Below, in pieces: positions 1 through 8,843 of a stretch of 64,000 nt of DNA. Source of the stretch: Candidatus Nitronauta litoralis (lineage in GTDB: Bacteria; Nitrospinota; Nitrospinia; Nitrospinales; Nitrospinaceae); NCBI GenBank assembly GCA_015698285.1, contig CP048685.1, positions 1 to 64,000 of the forward strand, given 5' to 3'. The number at the start of each line of letters is the position of its first letter. The stretch's first letter is position 1. Made by a program: the position numbers and the translations under genes. The notes under the pieces are model-generated. The model was given only the letters and a program-made list of their open reading frames with translations, ran no database searches and was not told the DNA's origin.

Positions 1-127
1 CGAAGCGAATCCTTCGGACTTATCGTACCGTATAGCACCTGTCGGAACTACAGCAGGCACCTACCACTTGTTAACAACCTAGATCTCAATCTACCAACTA
101 CCTACCCAACAAACGCAGAAGTAGCCT

Positions 128-1285
128 TTACATTCCTGCGCGTAATTCATAAACCTCTATACAACGGTCACAAGCGCCATCCTTACTCTCCCAGTCCGGG
201 AAATCAATCTTGATGGCTTCGACCACCATTTCGTCACACACACTTTCGGGATCATCCACCCAGTTGTAAGTCGGGAATTTGCAGAGCGGACAGGGTGATC
301 CTTGCAGGTGGATGAATTCGCGATCCTCTTCGGTGAACTCATCGGTATAATCAACAAACTGATTGATGAGGGTGTCAAGGTCAGTCGCCATCGACAACAG
401 TTCTTCATGTGTCAGTTTTTCAGACTGCCACAGGCCTTCAAAAATAGCCCGTCTTTGTCTGTCAGGGATCTTCCGGTAATAGTTATCGAATTCACGAAAA
501 CGCGATTCTTTCGGAATCACCGACTTGATTCCCTTGCGCGCCAGCCGGGAATCGACATAAACATTCCAAAGCAGACGGAAACGCGCGGTGATGAGATTGC
601 GCATGGACGGATTGCCCGGAATAAACGCATCCTCGTAATCGAACTCCGGGTCCATCATGTCCCGCGCGTGCATAAACTCATGGATCAAAAATGCTTCCAG
701 TTCCTGCGTCTCTTCTGGGTTGGCGAAACGACTGGCTAAAACGCGTAATTCGATAATGGGGAGTCCCGAGGCTCTGTTTAAAACATTAGATCCCTCATCA
801 ACTTTATTGATGGCCCGCTTGATCATGATTTCGCGGATCTTTTCCTCGAAGGTACGATCCAAATCGTATTGGATTTCATCCTCATCGCTATCTTTTTCTT
901 CCTCTTCCACATCCTCGCCAGCCACAGTCTCATCAGTCTCGGCAAGAGCGGTTTCACCTTCCTGGTCGTCACCCTCTTCCTGCTCTGCCATCTCAAGCGC
1001 ACCGGCTGCAACCGGAGCCTGGGTGGTGGTCAGCTTTCTTTTTGGAATGAGACCACAGGCTTCAAGTGCTCGTAAAACAAAATCGCCAAGTCCAAGTTTT
1101 TCGATAAAGAACAACTTGTTGACCTTCGCAAATTCTTCTTCACGATCATCTTCTGGAAGTTCATAAATCGGGTCGGCGAGAGAATGGAACTCATCATATT
1201 CGGAGCGACGCCCCGAGCGTTCCAGATGGTTGAGGTGCCGGAATACCGACTCCTCCATCAATTGCGGGCTATAGGTAATTTTCAT
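128..1285 (-). CDS. acidic HExxH / zinc-ribbon protein of unknown function
   Basis: I do not recognise this 385-residue family. Residues 202-206 read HEFMH inside a helix-like stretch, which fits the HExxH zinc-metallopeptidase signature. The C-terminus carries two CxxC pairs (C332/C335 and C372/C375) plus C350, which suggests a zinc ribbon. Between them, residues about 98-140 are strongly acidic and probably disordered. There is no signal peptide or membrane segment, so it is probably cytoplasmic. The ATG start has a weak GGA-type ribosome site (ATGGAAT). It appears monocistronic. Proteolytic activity is inferred from the short motif only; a structural metal site is equally possible. Confidence 0.8.
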   Translation of the reverse strand: MKITYSPQLMEESVFRHLNHLERSGRRSEYDEFHSLADPIYELPEDDREEEFAKVNKLFFIEKLGLGDFVLRALEACGLIPKRKLTTTQAPVAAGALEMAEQEEGDDQEGETALAETDETVAGEDVEEEEKDSDEDEIQYDLDRTFEEKIREIMIKRAINKVDEGSNVLNRASGLPIIELRVLASRFANPEETQELEAFLIHEFMHARDMMDPEFDYEDAFIPGNPSMRNLITARFRLLWNVYVDSRLARKGIKSVIPKESRFREFDNYYRKIPDRQRRAIFEGLWQSEKLTHEELLSMATDLDTLINQFVDYTDEFTEEDREFIHLQGSPCPLCKFPTYNWVDDPESVCDEMVVEAIKIDFPDWESKDGACDRCIEVYELRAGM

Positions 1286-1647
1286 TTATATTCCATCAGG
1301 TTTTACCGGAGCACACTATGGCAAAACCCCAATTAAAGACGGTTTCTATTCAAAATTTATAGAATGCCCGACCCGTTGTCAAGGTCGGTTATTGAACCGG
1401 TAAATAAAAATAAATCAGTTGCTTCCGTTTTAAAAATGACTCTCAAAACAAAAACATCAGATTTAAATGATAAATCTCAGACTCAAAAATAACTCTTTAC
1501 TTTTCAGTGGGTTAAAAAAATAAACCCAAGCGATAAATTTTGCTAGTCGGAATTTTATGTACCGACTGACTGGAACAACCTTCGCGGACCGCGGCGCACT
1601 CGACTCAGGAAAAAAAACCATGCCCGGATAACATTTGCCTACTCTTG
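1286..1647. other. intergenic region, no gene seen
   Basis: About 360 bases of AT-rich sequence separate two minus-strand genes. A short inverted repeat (CCGACC at 1368-1373 with GGTCGG at 1383-1388) is visible but has no T-run. A 62-codon open frame here has no ribosome site and no recognisable product. The 1285-side half probably holds the promoter of the HExxH gene, but no convincing -35/-10 pair was found. Confidence 0.5.
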
Positions 1648-4284
1648 TCAAATCCGGTCAATACGCTCCGCCATTTTTCGTATGTTTTCGATCGACTGGA
1701 CAAGTTTCTCGGGATTGCCGAGTTCCTTGGCTAATTCCTGCGCCTTGTCCAGTTCCCGTTCACATTCATCTTTTTTGGATTCTGCAACATAGAGACTGGC
1801 CACCGTCATGTGAAGCTGAACAAGATTGAGGATACTTTTTTGTTCCCGAAATTTTTCAGCAGCAAGGTCAAACTCAGCCTGTGCCTGGTCAAACCGTTCG
1901 CTCTTGAAGTAAAGGTTACCGAGAAAAGTACGATCCTTCGCTTCACTGATTGGATCACCGGAGACAAGGGTGAACTTGAGTGCTTCTTTATAAAGTTTTT
2001 CAGCTTCCTTGGGGTTATTCTTTTGAAAATGGAAATTCCCAAGGTTGCGCAGGTCTTCAGCTTTTTCTACAGGGTCATTGCCTTTACTTGAAATGTTAAA
2101 CGCTTCGGTAAAATGCTCCAGTGCTTTTTCCGTGTAACCCCGCTCCATATACACCTCGCCAAGGAGCCGGTGGTCAATGCAGATTTCTTTTGCATCCTTT
2201 AGCTTCCTGGAAAACTCCAGAGCTTTCTTGTAGCAATCTTCAATTTGTGTGCGATCTTTTTTATTTTTGAGAATAGCCCCCAGAGTCCGGCAGTCCCGAG
2301 CTGCATTTTGGAAATCCCCCAAACCATCTGCGGTTTCCAATGCTTCTTTACAAAACCGCTCAGCATCGTTCCAGTCTTCTTTCTGGAAATAAAGATTGCA
2401 GATATTCCGCAGGTCTTCCGCGGCTTCTTTATGGTTTCCAAACTGGGTGTTGATATCGAGAGCTCTTTTATATTGTTGTTCAGCTTCTACCCATTCTGTT
2501 TTTTGCAAAAACAGATTTCCCAGGTTCCGGTAGTCCATAACCAGACCCTGCTGGTTCTGGTTTTTGGTATTGAGTGCCAGAGATTTTCGCATGACCTTTT
2601 CAGCCTGATCAAGCTTAACCATCCTGAGAAGTAAAGCCCCGCGCCTGGCATAGAGCTCCACCACAGCATTGTCATCCCCCAGACTCTCGCGAACCTCGGT
2701 TGCCTTTTCGTACTGTTCATTGGCTTCTTCAAACTTGTCGCCCTGTTCAAAAATTCCCGCCAGGTTGCCGTGCGCCACCCCAAGTGCATGTTGATCCCCG
2801 GTTTTTTCATATAACTCGATCAACTGGAGAAGTACGTCGCGAGACTTGTCCAGATCACTGGCCATAAAATGAACATTTGCCAGGTCTTTTAATATTGCGA
2901 TTTTCTTTTTGGGATCCTTCTCGACTTCCGGCTTGGCGAGTTCGGCTTCAATTGCAGCTTCCTGTTTTTTAAGGCTGGCAGGGTGACTGATGATGTAGAC
3001 CAACTTGTCTTGAATCGTGTTGACGCTTTTCGGGTCCTTCAATTCCTCAAAAAGACTCATCGCACGGCTCAGCCACTCTTCGGCTTTTTCCAGATCTTCA
3101 GAAGCAAGATAAAGGTCGCCCATCGCCTCATACTGTTGGGCCATTCCCGGCCTGTTTTCCAGACCTTCCATCAACTCCACAGATTTTTTCACATGCTCTT
3201 CAGCTTTAGCCCGATCACCTTTCTCAGCAACAACCTTGCCGAGATTGGCATAGCTGCGGGCTTCTCCCAGACGGTCTCCCAGCTCCTTCATCAATTCCAT
3301 GGATTGCGTAAACGAGGTGAGAGCTTCATCCAACTTGTTCTGGTTTTGGTAGAGGAGACCCAGTGTTCCAAGAATATAAGATTTTCTCTTCTTGTCATTT
3401 TGGCTTTCGAATACCGACAACGCATTTTTAAATTCTTCTTCTGCCCGGGGAAGAAACTCTGGTTTGCCTCCCAACCCATGTTGCATCAACGTACTAGCCA
3501 GGTTTGCATGGCAGATAGCAAGCGACGCCTTATCCTCCATACTTTCCAGCACCTCGGCGATTTTCCCGGAAACCTCAATTACCTTATCAATATTGGATGC
3601 TTTAAAATAAATTTCCTCGAGTTCCTGAAGTTTAGCCAGTCGTCCCTGTTTGTCCTCTCCACCCAGCGCATCAATTTCTTTTTGCTTATCCTGAGCCAGC
3701 AACTCCAGATATTCGGGATGCGTCTCGATAGTCTTTATTTTATCTTCGAGCGCATTGACCCGCTCCACATCTTCCCTTTCCCCCAGGGAAAGCAAACGGG
3801 CTTTCTCGAAATGCTGCTTGGCAGCGTGGAAATCTTTTAATTGCAAAGTAACGGTTCCAAGGTTCTCCTGATACATCGCCTGCCCCTGCAGGTTTTTTGA
3901 TTCTTCCACCAGGCGAAGCGCTTTTTGATAGTTTTCTCGAGCTTTCTCCAGATTGTTACGATACAAATAAACGTTTCCCAGGTTTCCGTGAGAACTTTCT
4001 ATTCCCCGCTTATCCTGAATCTTCTTCATAAATAGCAGTGATTTCTCGTAATATTCCTCAGCGAGATCGAAACGTTTCTGTTCGAAAAACAGGTTCCCCA
4101 GATTTCCCAGTACATATGCCTGACCGGTTTCATCGCCATCGCCTTGCATATGTTTGAGGGCGGTCTGAAAATGTTCTTCCGCTTCTTCCGGTTTCTGCGC
4201 CTGCAAACTGGCATAAGCCAGCTTTTCAAATTTACGGCCTTCGTTGCTACCCGCAGGGTTGGCGGTTTGGGTCATTGGGTTCAC
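1648..4284 (-). CDS. long tetratricopeptide-repeat (TPR) protein
   Basis: This 878-residue protein is almost wholly built of TPR units of about 40 residues, of the kinesin-light-chain/FlaRHIS type, with recurrent A.A...LGN-L and Y.KAL patterns from about residue 20 to the end. TPR arrays are protein-interaction scaffolds. There is no signal peptide, membrane segment or catalytic domain, so it is probably a cytoplasmic assembly or signalling platform. The frame opens with GTG at 4284; an in-frame ATG lies three codons later and either could be used. Its partner cannot be told from the neighbours, which are unrelated. Confidence 0.9.
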   Translation of the reverse strand: MNPMTQTANPAGSNEGRKFEKLAYASLQAQKPEEAEEHFQTALKHMQGDGDETGQAYVLGNLGNLFFEQKRFDLAEEYYEKSLLFMKKIQDKRGIESSHGNLGNVYLYRNNLEKARENYQKALRLVEESKNLQGQAMYQENLGTVTLQLKDFHAAKQHFEKARLLSLGEREDVERVNALEDKIKTIETHPEYLELLAQDKQKEIDALGGEDKQGRLAKLQELEEIYFKASNIDKVIEVSGKIAEVLESMEDKASLAICHANLASTLMQHGLGGKPEFLPRAEEEFKNALSVFESQNDKKRKSYILGTLGLLYQNQNKLDEALTSFTQSMELMKELGDRLGEARSYANLGKVVAEKGDRAKAEEHVKKSVELMEGLENRPGMAQQYEAMGDLYLASEDLEKAEEWLSRAMSLFEELKDPKSVNTIQDKLVYIISHPASLKKQEAAIEAELAKPEVEKDPKKKIAILKDLANVHFMASDLDKSRDVLLQLIELYEKTGDQHALGVAHGNLAGIFEQGDKFEEANEQYEKATEVRESLGDDNAVVELYARRGALLLRMVKLDQAEKVMRKSLALNTKNQNQQGLVMDYRNLGNLFLQKTEWVEAEQQYKRALDINTQFGNHKEAAEDLRNICNLYFQKEDWNDAERFCKEALETADGLGDFQNAARDCRTLGAILKNKKDRTQIEDCYKKALEFSRKLKDAKEICIDHRLLGEVYMERGYTEKALEHFTEAFNISSKGNDPVEKAEDLRNLGNFHFQKNNPKEAEKLYKEALKFTLVSGDPISEAKDRTFLGNLYFKSERFDQAQAEFDLAAEKFREQKSILNLVQLHMTVASLYVAESKKDECERELDKAQELAKELGNPEKLVQSIENIRKMAERIDRI

Positions 4285-4521
4285 TTAAAAAAAGGTTATC
4301 CTGATGGAACGCCTTAATATTTAAGACGCTTCTCATTATAAAAATCAGCTTTCGAGATGAAACCTTGATTATATGTACAGGGGTTGATGGTGTCAACAAA
4401 AGGACCATTTTTCAGGCCTTTTAGGACCCTGAACGTCTCTCTCTCCTCACCCGGATTGACACCCCGATACCCGGGTCCCTATAATCGCCGTTCAATAACG
4501 CATTCAACAAAGGAACTTCCT

Positions 4522-6384
4522 GTGGTCGATTCTACCCAACTTATTGCCGCCCTGAACCGGAAAGACAGCCTGATCTTCACTCCCAACCTGGTAGAAGCTC
4601 AAGAACTGGCCTCCCTGATCCCAAACCTGAAAACACTGGAAAAGGATGGAGCAGGTTTCTGGTTTAACGGCGATTTCCCCACATCCGAAACCATAAGGAT
4701 CAAGCAGTACCCTAACGGGCACCTGGTTTTTTATACGGATGCGGGACAGAGGTTCCTGATGACAGACCCGGATGGAGTTCCCCTTCATGAAGCCGAATGG
4801 GTATCACTGGGCGGAGAACCTGCAAAGCTGTCTCAAGTGCGGATGCAGCTCGATTCTCGAGAATGGGTGGGAATAAAGCCAAAGGCTAAACGATTCACCA
4901 CTCATATCGATATCAAAAGCCAACCGGGCTGGAAACACATGAAACTGGACGACTTGCGCAAAGGTGCGGCTCAGGCCTGGCAGGTCCCATTCTCGGAAGT
5001 GAAGTTTTTTTACGGTGACCATAATTTCGTTTCAACGGGTGAAGGTGAATACGATGTGTTTCTGGATAAGGACAGCCTGTATGTCCTGACTGACCAAACA
5101 TTTGAAAAGAAAATGTTCATCAGTCATATGTTTTCGGTGAATTGGGAAAGGCTCGATTTGATCCCGGTCGTCGAGTTGTTCCAATCCACCCTGCCCGGAG
5201 CAGGTGGTGCCGTATTTGAATTTATCTGGGGATTGTTTGAAGACCAGTCGAGGGAAAATCCTCTGGAACCTCTCCGTTACCGTGGTCTACCAACCTATCC
5301 GTCTAAAGAAGCCTTTAATATCTTCAACGCTTTCTTTATACCCGGAGGCATCCCCGAAGATAAAATGTTGGATACATTCCTGAACCCGAATACTTCGAAC
5401 GAAATTGAATGGACCCCTCGGGAGAATCCTCCATGGCGTTATTTTGATGAAGAACAAAAGTTGACGGTCACCGTACAGGACCGGTTTCTCTACAAGGCGA
5501 GTGCATGGAATGATCCCACAGGGTTGCCTTTTATCAATATCTCGCGGGGCGGTTTTGGTCCTTGTGGAAGGACTCTGCACCCTGAAGGGGACAAGTTGTT
5601 ATTAAAGGATGGGGCTGACATCAGGGAATGCTCTCTTAAAACAAAATGGAATGCGGATGCTGAAGCCCCTACGACCAAACCGAAGGCTCCGGCATTTGGT
5701 TGGCGGCAACTGTTCGAGGAAGGTGTCCCCGAGGTGGACCCCGTAAAACTGTTATATACCGTTCCATTTTACCCGGAAGGTGAAGGCGATATTGAAGAAT
5801 CGGCAACTCAACCTTTGGCAGTCGATCAGATGTTGCAATACATGGAAGAAACCGAGGACATGCAGGACCGGCTGGGGCGTGTTAAATCCGTATTGATTCA
5901 TACCCTCGATACCGTGATCTCGGGTTGTGTCGATTGCACTCAGAAAAGAAATTACACCGTGCTGTTTGGGGATCCTGAGTTTGCGGTCAAAAATGCGCAG
6001 TTGTTGTGGGGTCATGCAGCGTCTATGGAATTACTGGACAACCTGGCGGACGTGAAGTTTTTATCGGAGGCGAAACACGTCGAATCGGCTTACCAGCAAC
6101 GATACGACATGGCATTCAAGTGGATTCCATTTATGTATCACACCGACCGCGAGACCAGCGAGATGATCTTACAATCGCTTAGAGATGTTGTGAATCCAGG
6201 CGGAATACTGTTCCTGATCGGACCTGTTCAACTCGGAGGTTTGTTCGAACACTACCGTTTGAAAGTGCTGCGCAGCGATCCGGTTGAACACATGCCCTAC
6301 TTCCGCCAGCACTTGAAAATGTGCCCGGAGAATACGATCAACCCCTACATGACGGTATTTTTTGCTGAGAGAATGGGGGACTAA
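4522..6384 (+). CDS. conserved protein with methyltransferase-like C-terminus
   Basis: The open frame extends back to 4384, but GTG at 4522 follows an AAAGGAAC ribosome site with proper spacing, so I start there (620 residues). The N-terminal two thirds match no family I know. The last 150 residues contain a stretch ending in NPGGILFLIGP, typical of the post-motif strand of class I SAM-dependent methyltransferases, but the glycine-rich motif I is not evident, so the fold may be degenerate or the activity lost. No signal peptide. It lies alone between the divergent TPR gene and the convergent histidine kinase gene. Confidence 0.8.
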   Translation: MVDSTQLIAALNRKDSLIFTPNLVEAQELASLIPNLKTLEKDGAGFWFNGDFPTSETIRIKQYPNGHLVFYTDAGQRFLMTDPDGVPLHEAEWVSLGGEPAKLSQVRMQLDSREWVGIKPKAKRFTTHIDIKSQPGWKHMKLDDLRKGAAQAWQVPFSEVKFFYGDHNFVSTGEGEYDVFLDKDSLYVLTDQTFEKKMFISHMFSVNWERLDLIPVVELFQSTLPGAGGAVFEFIWGLFEDQSRENPLEPLRYRGLPTYPSKEAFNIFNAFFIPGGIPEDKMLDTFLNPNTSNEIEWTPRENPPWRYFDEEQKLTVTVQDRFLYKASAWNDPTGLPFINISRGGFGPCGRTLHPEGDKLLLKDGADIRECSLKTKWNADAEAPTTKPKAPAFGWRQLFEEGVPEVDPVKLLYTVPFYPEGEGDIEESATQPLAVDQMLQYMEETEDMQDRLGRVKSVLIHTLDTVISGCVDCTQKRNYTVLFGDPEFAVKNAQLLWGHAASMELLDNLADVKFLSEAKHVESAYQQRYDMAFKWIPFMYHTDRETSEMILQSLRDVVNPGGILFLIGPVQLGGLFEHYRLKVLRSDPVEHMPYFRQHLKMCPENTINPYMTVFFAERMGD

Positions 6385-6458
6385 TTCCAAATAAAGAATA
6401 TCTTATGGGCATAGGGCTTAACCCAACAAATGATTTCGAGTTTTCCCTCTTTTTTCCG

Positions 6459-8585
6459 TCATTTTTCACGATAATCCTGAAAAGTTTCATCCGGATCCAA
6501 ATGAGCTCCATCACTCCTATTTTTATTCTGGCTCAGGGGTAGATTGACGACGAAGGTTGATCCTTCATTTGGTACGCTTTTGATCTCGATCACCCCATTG
6601 TGCCGATCCACAATTTTTTTACATATCGCAAGGCCCATTCCGGTTCCTTTAAACTCCGTGCGACTATGCAGCCTCTGGAATGGACGAAATATTCGTTGGC
6701 TATATTTCTCATCAAAACCGATTCCATTATCGCTGACCAGGATATTAACTCTATCATCGCCATCCAGTTGGCTGCTGATTTTCACAACGGGAGCGATCCC
6801 TTTTTTGTGGTATTTAAGAGCATTTGCTATCAGGTTTTGAAAAAGTTGAAGCATATGAAGTGGGTCCGCTTCAATTCGAGGCAGATTCTCTGCCTGCACG
6901 GTCCCTCGTGTTTCAGACAGGCGACTTTCAAGGTTCAACAGAGATTGTCTGACGATCACATTGAAATCTATTTCCTTGAGAAGGTTTTTTTGTGTGTTGA
7001 CCATTGAATAATCCAGCAGGTTATTAATCAGCTCCTGCATTCTCATCGCAGCGGCTTGCATCCGATTGAGATAATCCCAGCCTTTCTCATCATCACCTTT
7101 AAGTCTTCCTCCTAAACAGTCTCCAAACGTAATGACCTTGCGGAGGGGTTCGCTAAGATCGTGCGAAGCGATTGAGGCAAAGTCTGTTAATTCCTGATTT
7201 TTCTGGACCAATTCTTTTGTGCGTTCCTTGATAAGAACTTCCAGATTGTTGAGATGATCCTGCAAGGTTTCCGCCGCCTGCTGACGTTCAAAAACCCGAC
7301 CCATTTCAATACCCACAGAACTCATAGCCTGCAATAATTCCGCATGCAATGTTTCCACGTGCGAGGTAAAAAATTCCGCAACAGCCACTACCTTGTCGCC
7401 AATCATCACTGGAAAAGCAAACCCGGCCCGGACCCCAATCTCGCCAGCCAGTTTAGCCCTGGGGAAATTAAAGTCCTTCGAAACATCAGCAACCCACATC
7501 GCACGCTTTTCTTCAAAGACTCTTCCCGGTAAACCCACACCAGGAACAAAGACAGTTTCTTCGGTCACCCTCCTGAACTCTGCGAACCTTTCGTTATCAG
7601 TGACATGCCAGATTTTCGAGGACACCAATTTGCTACTGCTTCCCTCCACGACATACACATGCCCCACAGGCCATCCCGCAGTTTTACAAACCATATCCAG
7701 ACTGATTCTGGCAACTTCCTCAAACCCGTTCAGTTTATTTGCCGCCATGGCGACTACCCGAATCAATTCTGAAAAAGCCCTTTCCTCCCGAAGTTCATCC
7801 TCCACCTGCTTTCTTTTTTCAGCCGTGTCGCGAAACACTCGCAATGCCGACTCTATATCTGAAATTTCATCCCCTCGGCTGGACACTGGTGTTTCAATTT
7901 TAAGATTTCCTCCAGCCAACTCACGCATGGAATGGCTGAGCTTTCGCAGTGGATTGATAATACGCTTGATTCCGATGTTATAGACCAGGAAAAGTACGAG
8001 GGTTACAGACACCAACAGAAGACAGTTGGTCAGCACCATATAAAATGAAACATCCTCCCGAAAATGGTTTGAAATTTCCTCAGCACGTGCGTTGGTCTTG
8101 CGTTGGAATTTTTTTATATTTCCCATGATAAGGCGCTTTTGGTCCTCATAATATTTTCCAAAAACCAATTTCCTCGCTTGTTCAAAATCATTTTTTTTAA
8201 CCGCATCCATTGCGGCTTCTTCTGTGTTTATGAGATTGTCCGAAAAACTTTTTGCCTTTTTGATAATAGCCAGTTCTTCGGGAAGAACGTTCAGCTTCTT
8301 CAACCGCTCCACTGCTTTATCTCTTGAACGGGTTACCCTGACTTCATTCCAGAAATTTTTCAGATGAACCGGGTCACCAAACTGAACATATCTTCTGATT
8401 TCGCCTGTCAGAAAGTCCGAGCCCTCTGCGAGTGTTTGCCCCAGCCCTCTAAGTTCAATTTGGTTTTCCATAGAAGTGAAATGGGCTTCTTCCGCCACGT
8501 TCATTTTGTAAACGGATATACCCAGAAAGACGAAAACAACAATATTAACTACAAGGATTGCCCGGAATGTTGAGAAAATAGACAT
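6459..8585 (-). CDS. orphan sensor histidine kinase (HAMP-GAF-HisKA-HATPase)
   Basis: A 708-residue membrane sensor kinase. Transmembrane segments lie at about 8-27 and 180-204, flanking a periplasmic helical domain of about 150 residues. A HAMP linker follows (205-260), then a GAF domain (about 280-430), a coiled coil, the phosphoacceptor H475 in HDLSEP, and an ATPase domain with DNGIGF and GTGMGL motifs. The H-box resembles phytochrome-type kinases. No response regulator gene is adjacent, so its partner is elsewhere. Its GAF domain is strikingly like that of the kinase at 56567-58576. The signal is unknown. Confidence 0.95.
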   Translation of the reverse strand: MSIFSTFRAILVVNIVVFVFLGISVYKMNVAEEAHFTSMENQIELRGLGQTLAEGSDFLTGEIRRYVQFGDPVHLKNFWNEVRVTRSRDKAVERLKKLNVLPEELAIIKKAKSFSDNLINTEEAAMDAVKKNDFEQARKLVFGKYYEDQKRLIMGNIKKFQRKTNARAEEISNHFREDVSFYMVLTNCLLLVSVTLVLFLVYNIGIKRIINPLRKLSHSMRELAGGNLKIETPVSSRGDEISDIESALRVFRDTAEKRKQVEDELREERAFSELIRVVAMAANKLNGFEEVARISLDMVCKTAGWPVGHVYVVEGSSSKLVSSKIWHVTDNERFAEFRRVTEETVFVPGVGLPGRVFEEKRAMWVADVSKDFNFPRAKLAGEIGVRAGFAFPVMIGDKVVAVAEFFTSHVETLHAELLQAMSSVGIEMGRVFERQQAAETLQDHLNNLEVLIKERTKELVQKNQELTDFASIASHDLSEPLRKVITFGDCLGGRLKGDDEKGWDYLNRMQAAAMRMQELINNLLDYSMVNTQKNLLKEIDFNVIVRQSLLNLESRLSETRGTVQAENLPRIEADPLHMLQLFQNLIANALKYHKKGIAPVVKISSQLDGDDRVNILVSDNGIGFDEKYSQRIFRPFQRLHSRTEFKGTGMGLAICKKIVDRHNGVIEIKSVPNEGSTFVVNLPLSQNKNRSDGAHLDPDETFQDYREK

Positions 8586-8843
8586 AGGCCTGATTTGATC
8601 AGTGTTTTATTTGATTACACAAATGCCCATCTACTGCCGAACAGATAAGAGAAAAACAAACCTAAATAATAAACACAACAACACCTACTGTAAATTAAAT
8701 TAATGGCAATCCTGGTTTTTTAAAAGCCTTCTATAGAAATAATCGCTTAAAAGCTGGTTACCCTACAAAATCTTCTTTTTTTTTTGGGGGAAATTTAAAA
8801 GCTTGAAGGCTGGGTCGAATCAATATCAACGGTGAGGACTTTG

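Noticed and set aside
2-82. Possible 3' end of a plus-strand gene entering from the left edge (26 codons, then TAG)
   Set aside because: A tail reading APVGTTAGTYHLLTT is plausible for a secreted protein, but only 26 codons are visible with no ribosome site or family match.
1463-1651. Minus-strand 62-codon frame in the 1.3-1.6 kb gap
   Set aside because: No ribosome site, no family match; it overlaps the end of the TPR gene.
4384-4521. Long N-terminal extension of the methyltransferase-like gene
   Set aside because: The first 46 codons look non-coding (Ser/Pro/Arg rich) and a better GTG with a ribosome site lies at 4522.
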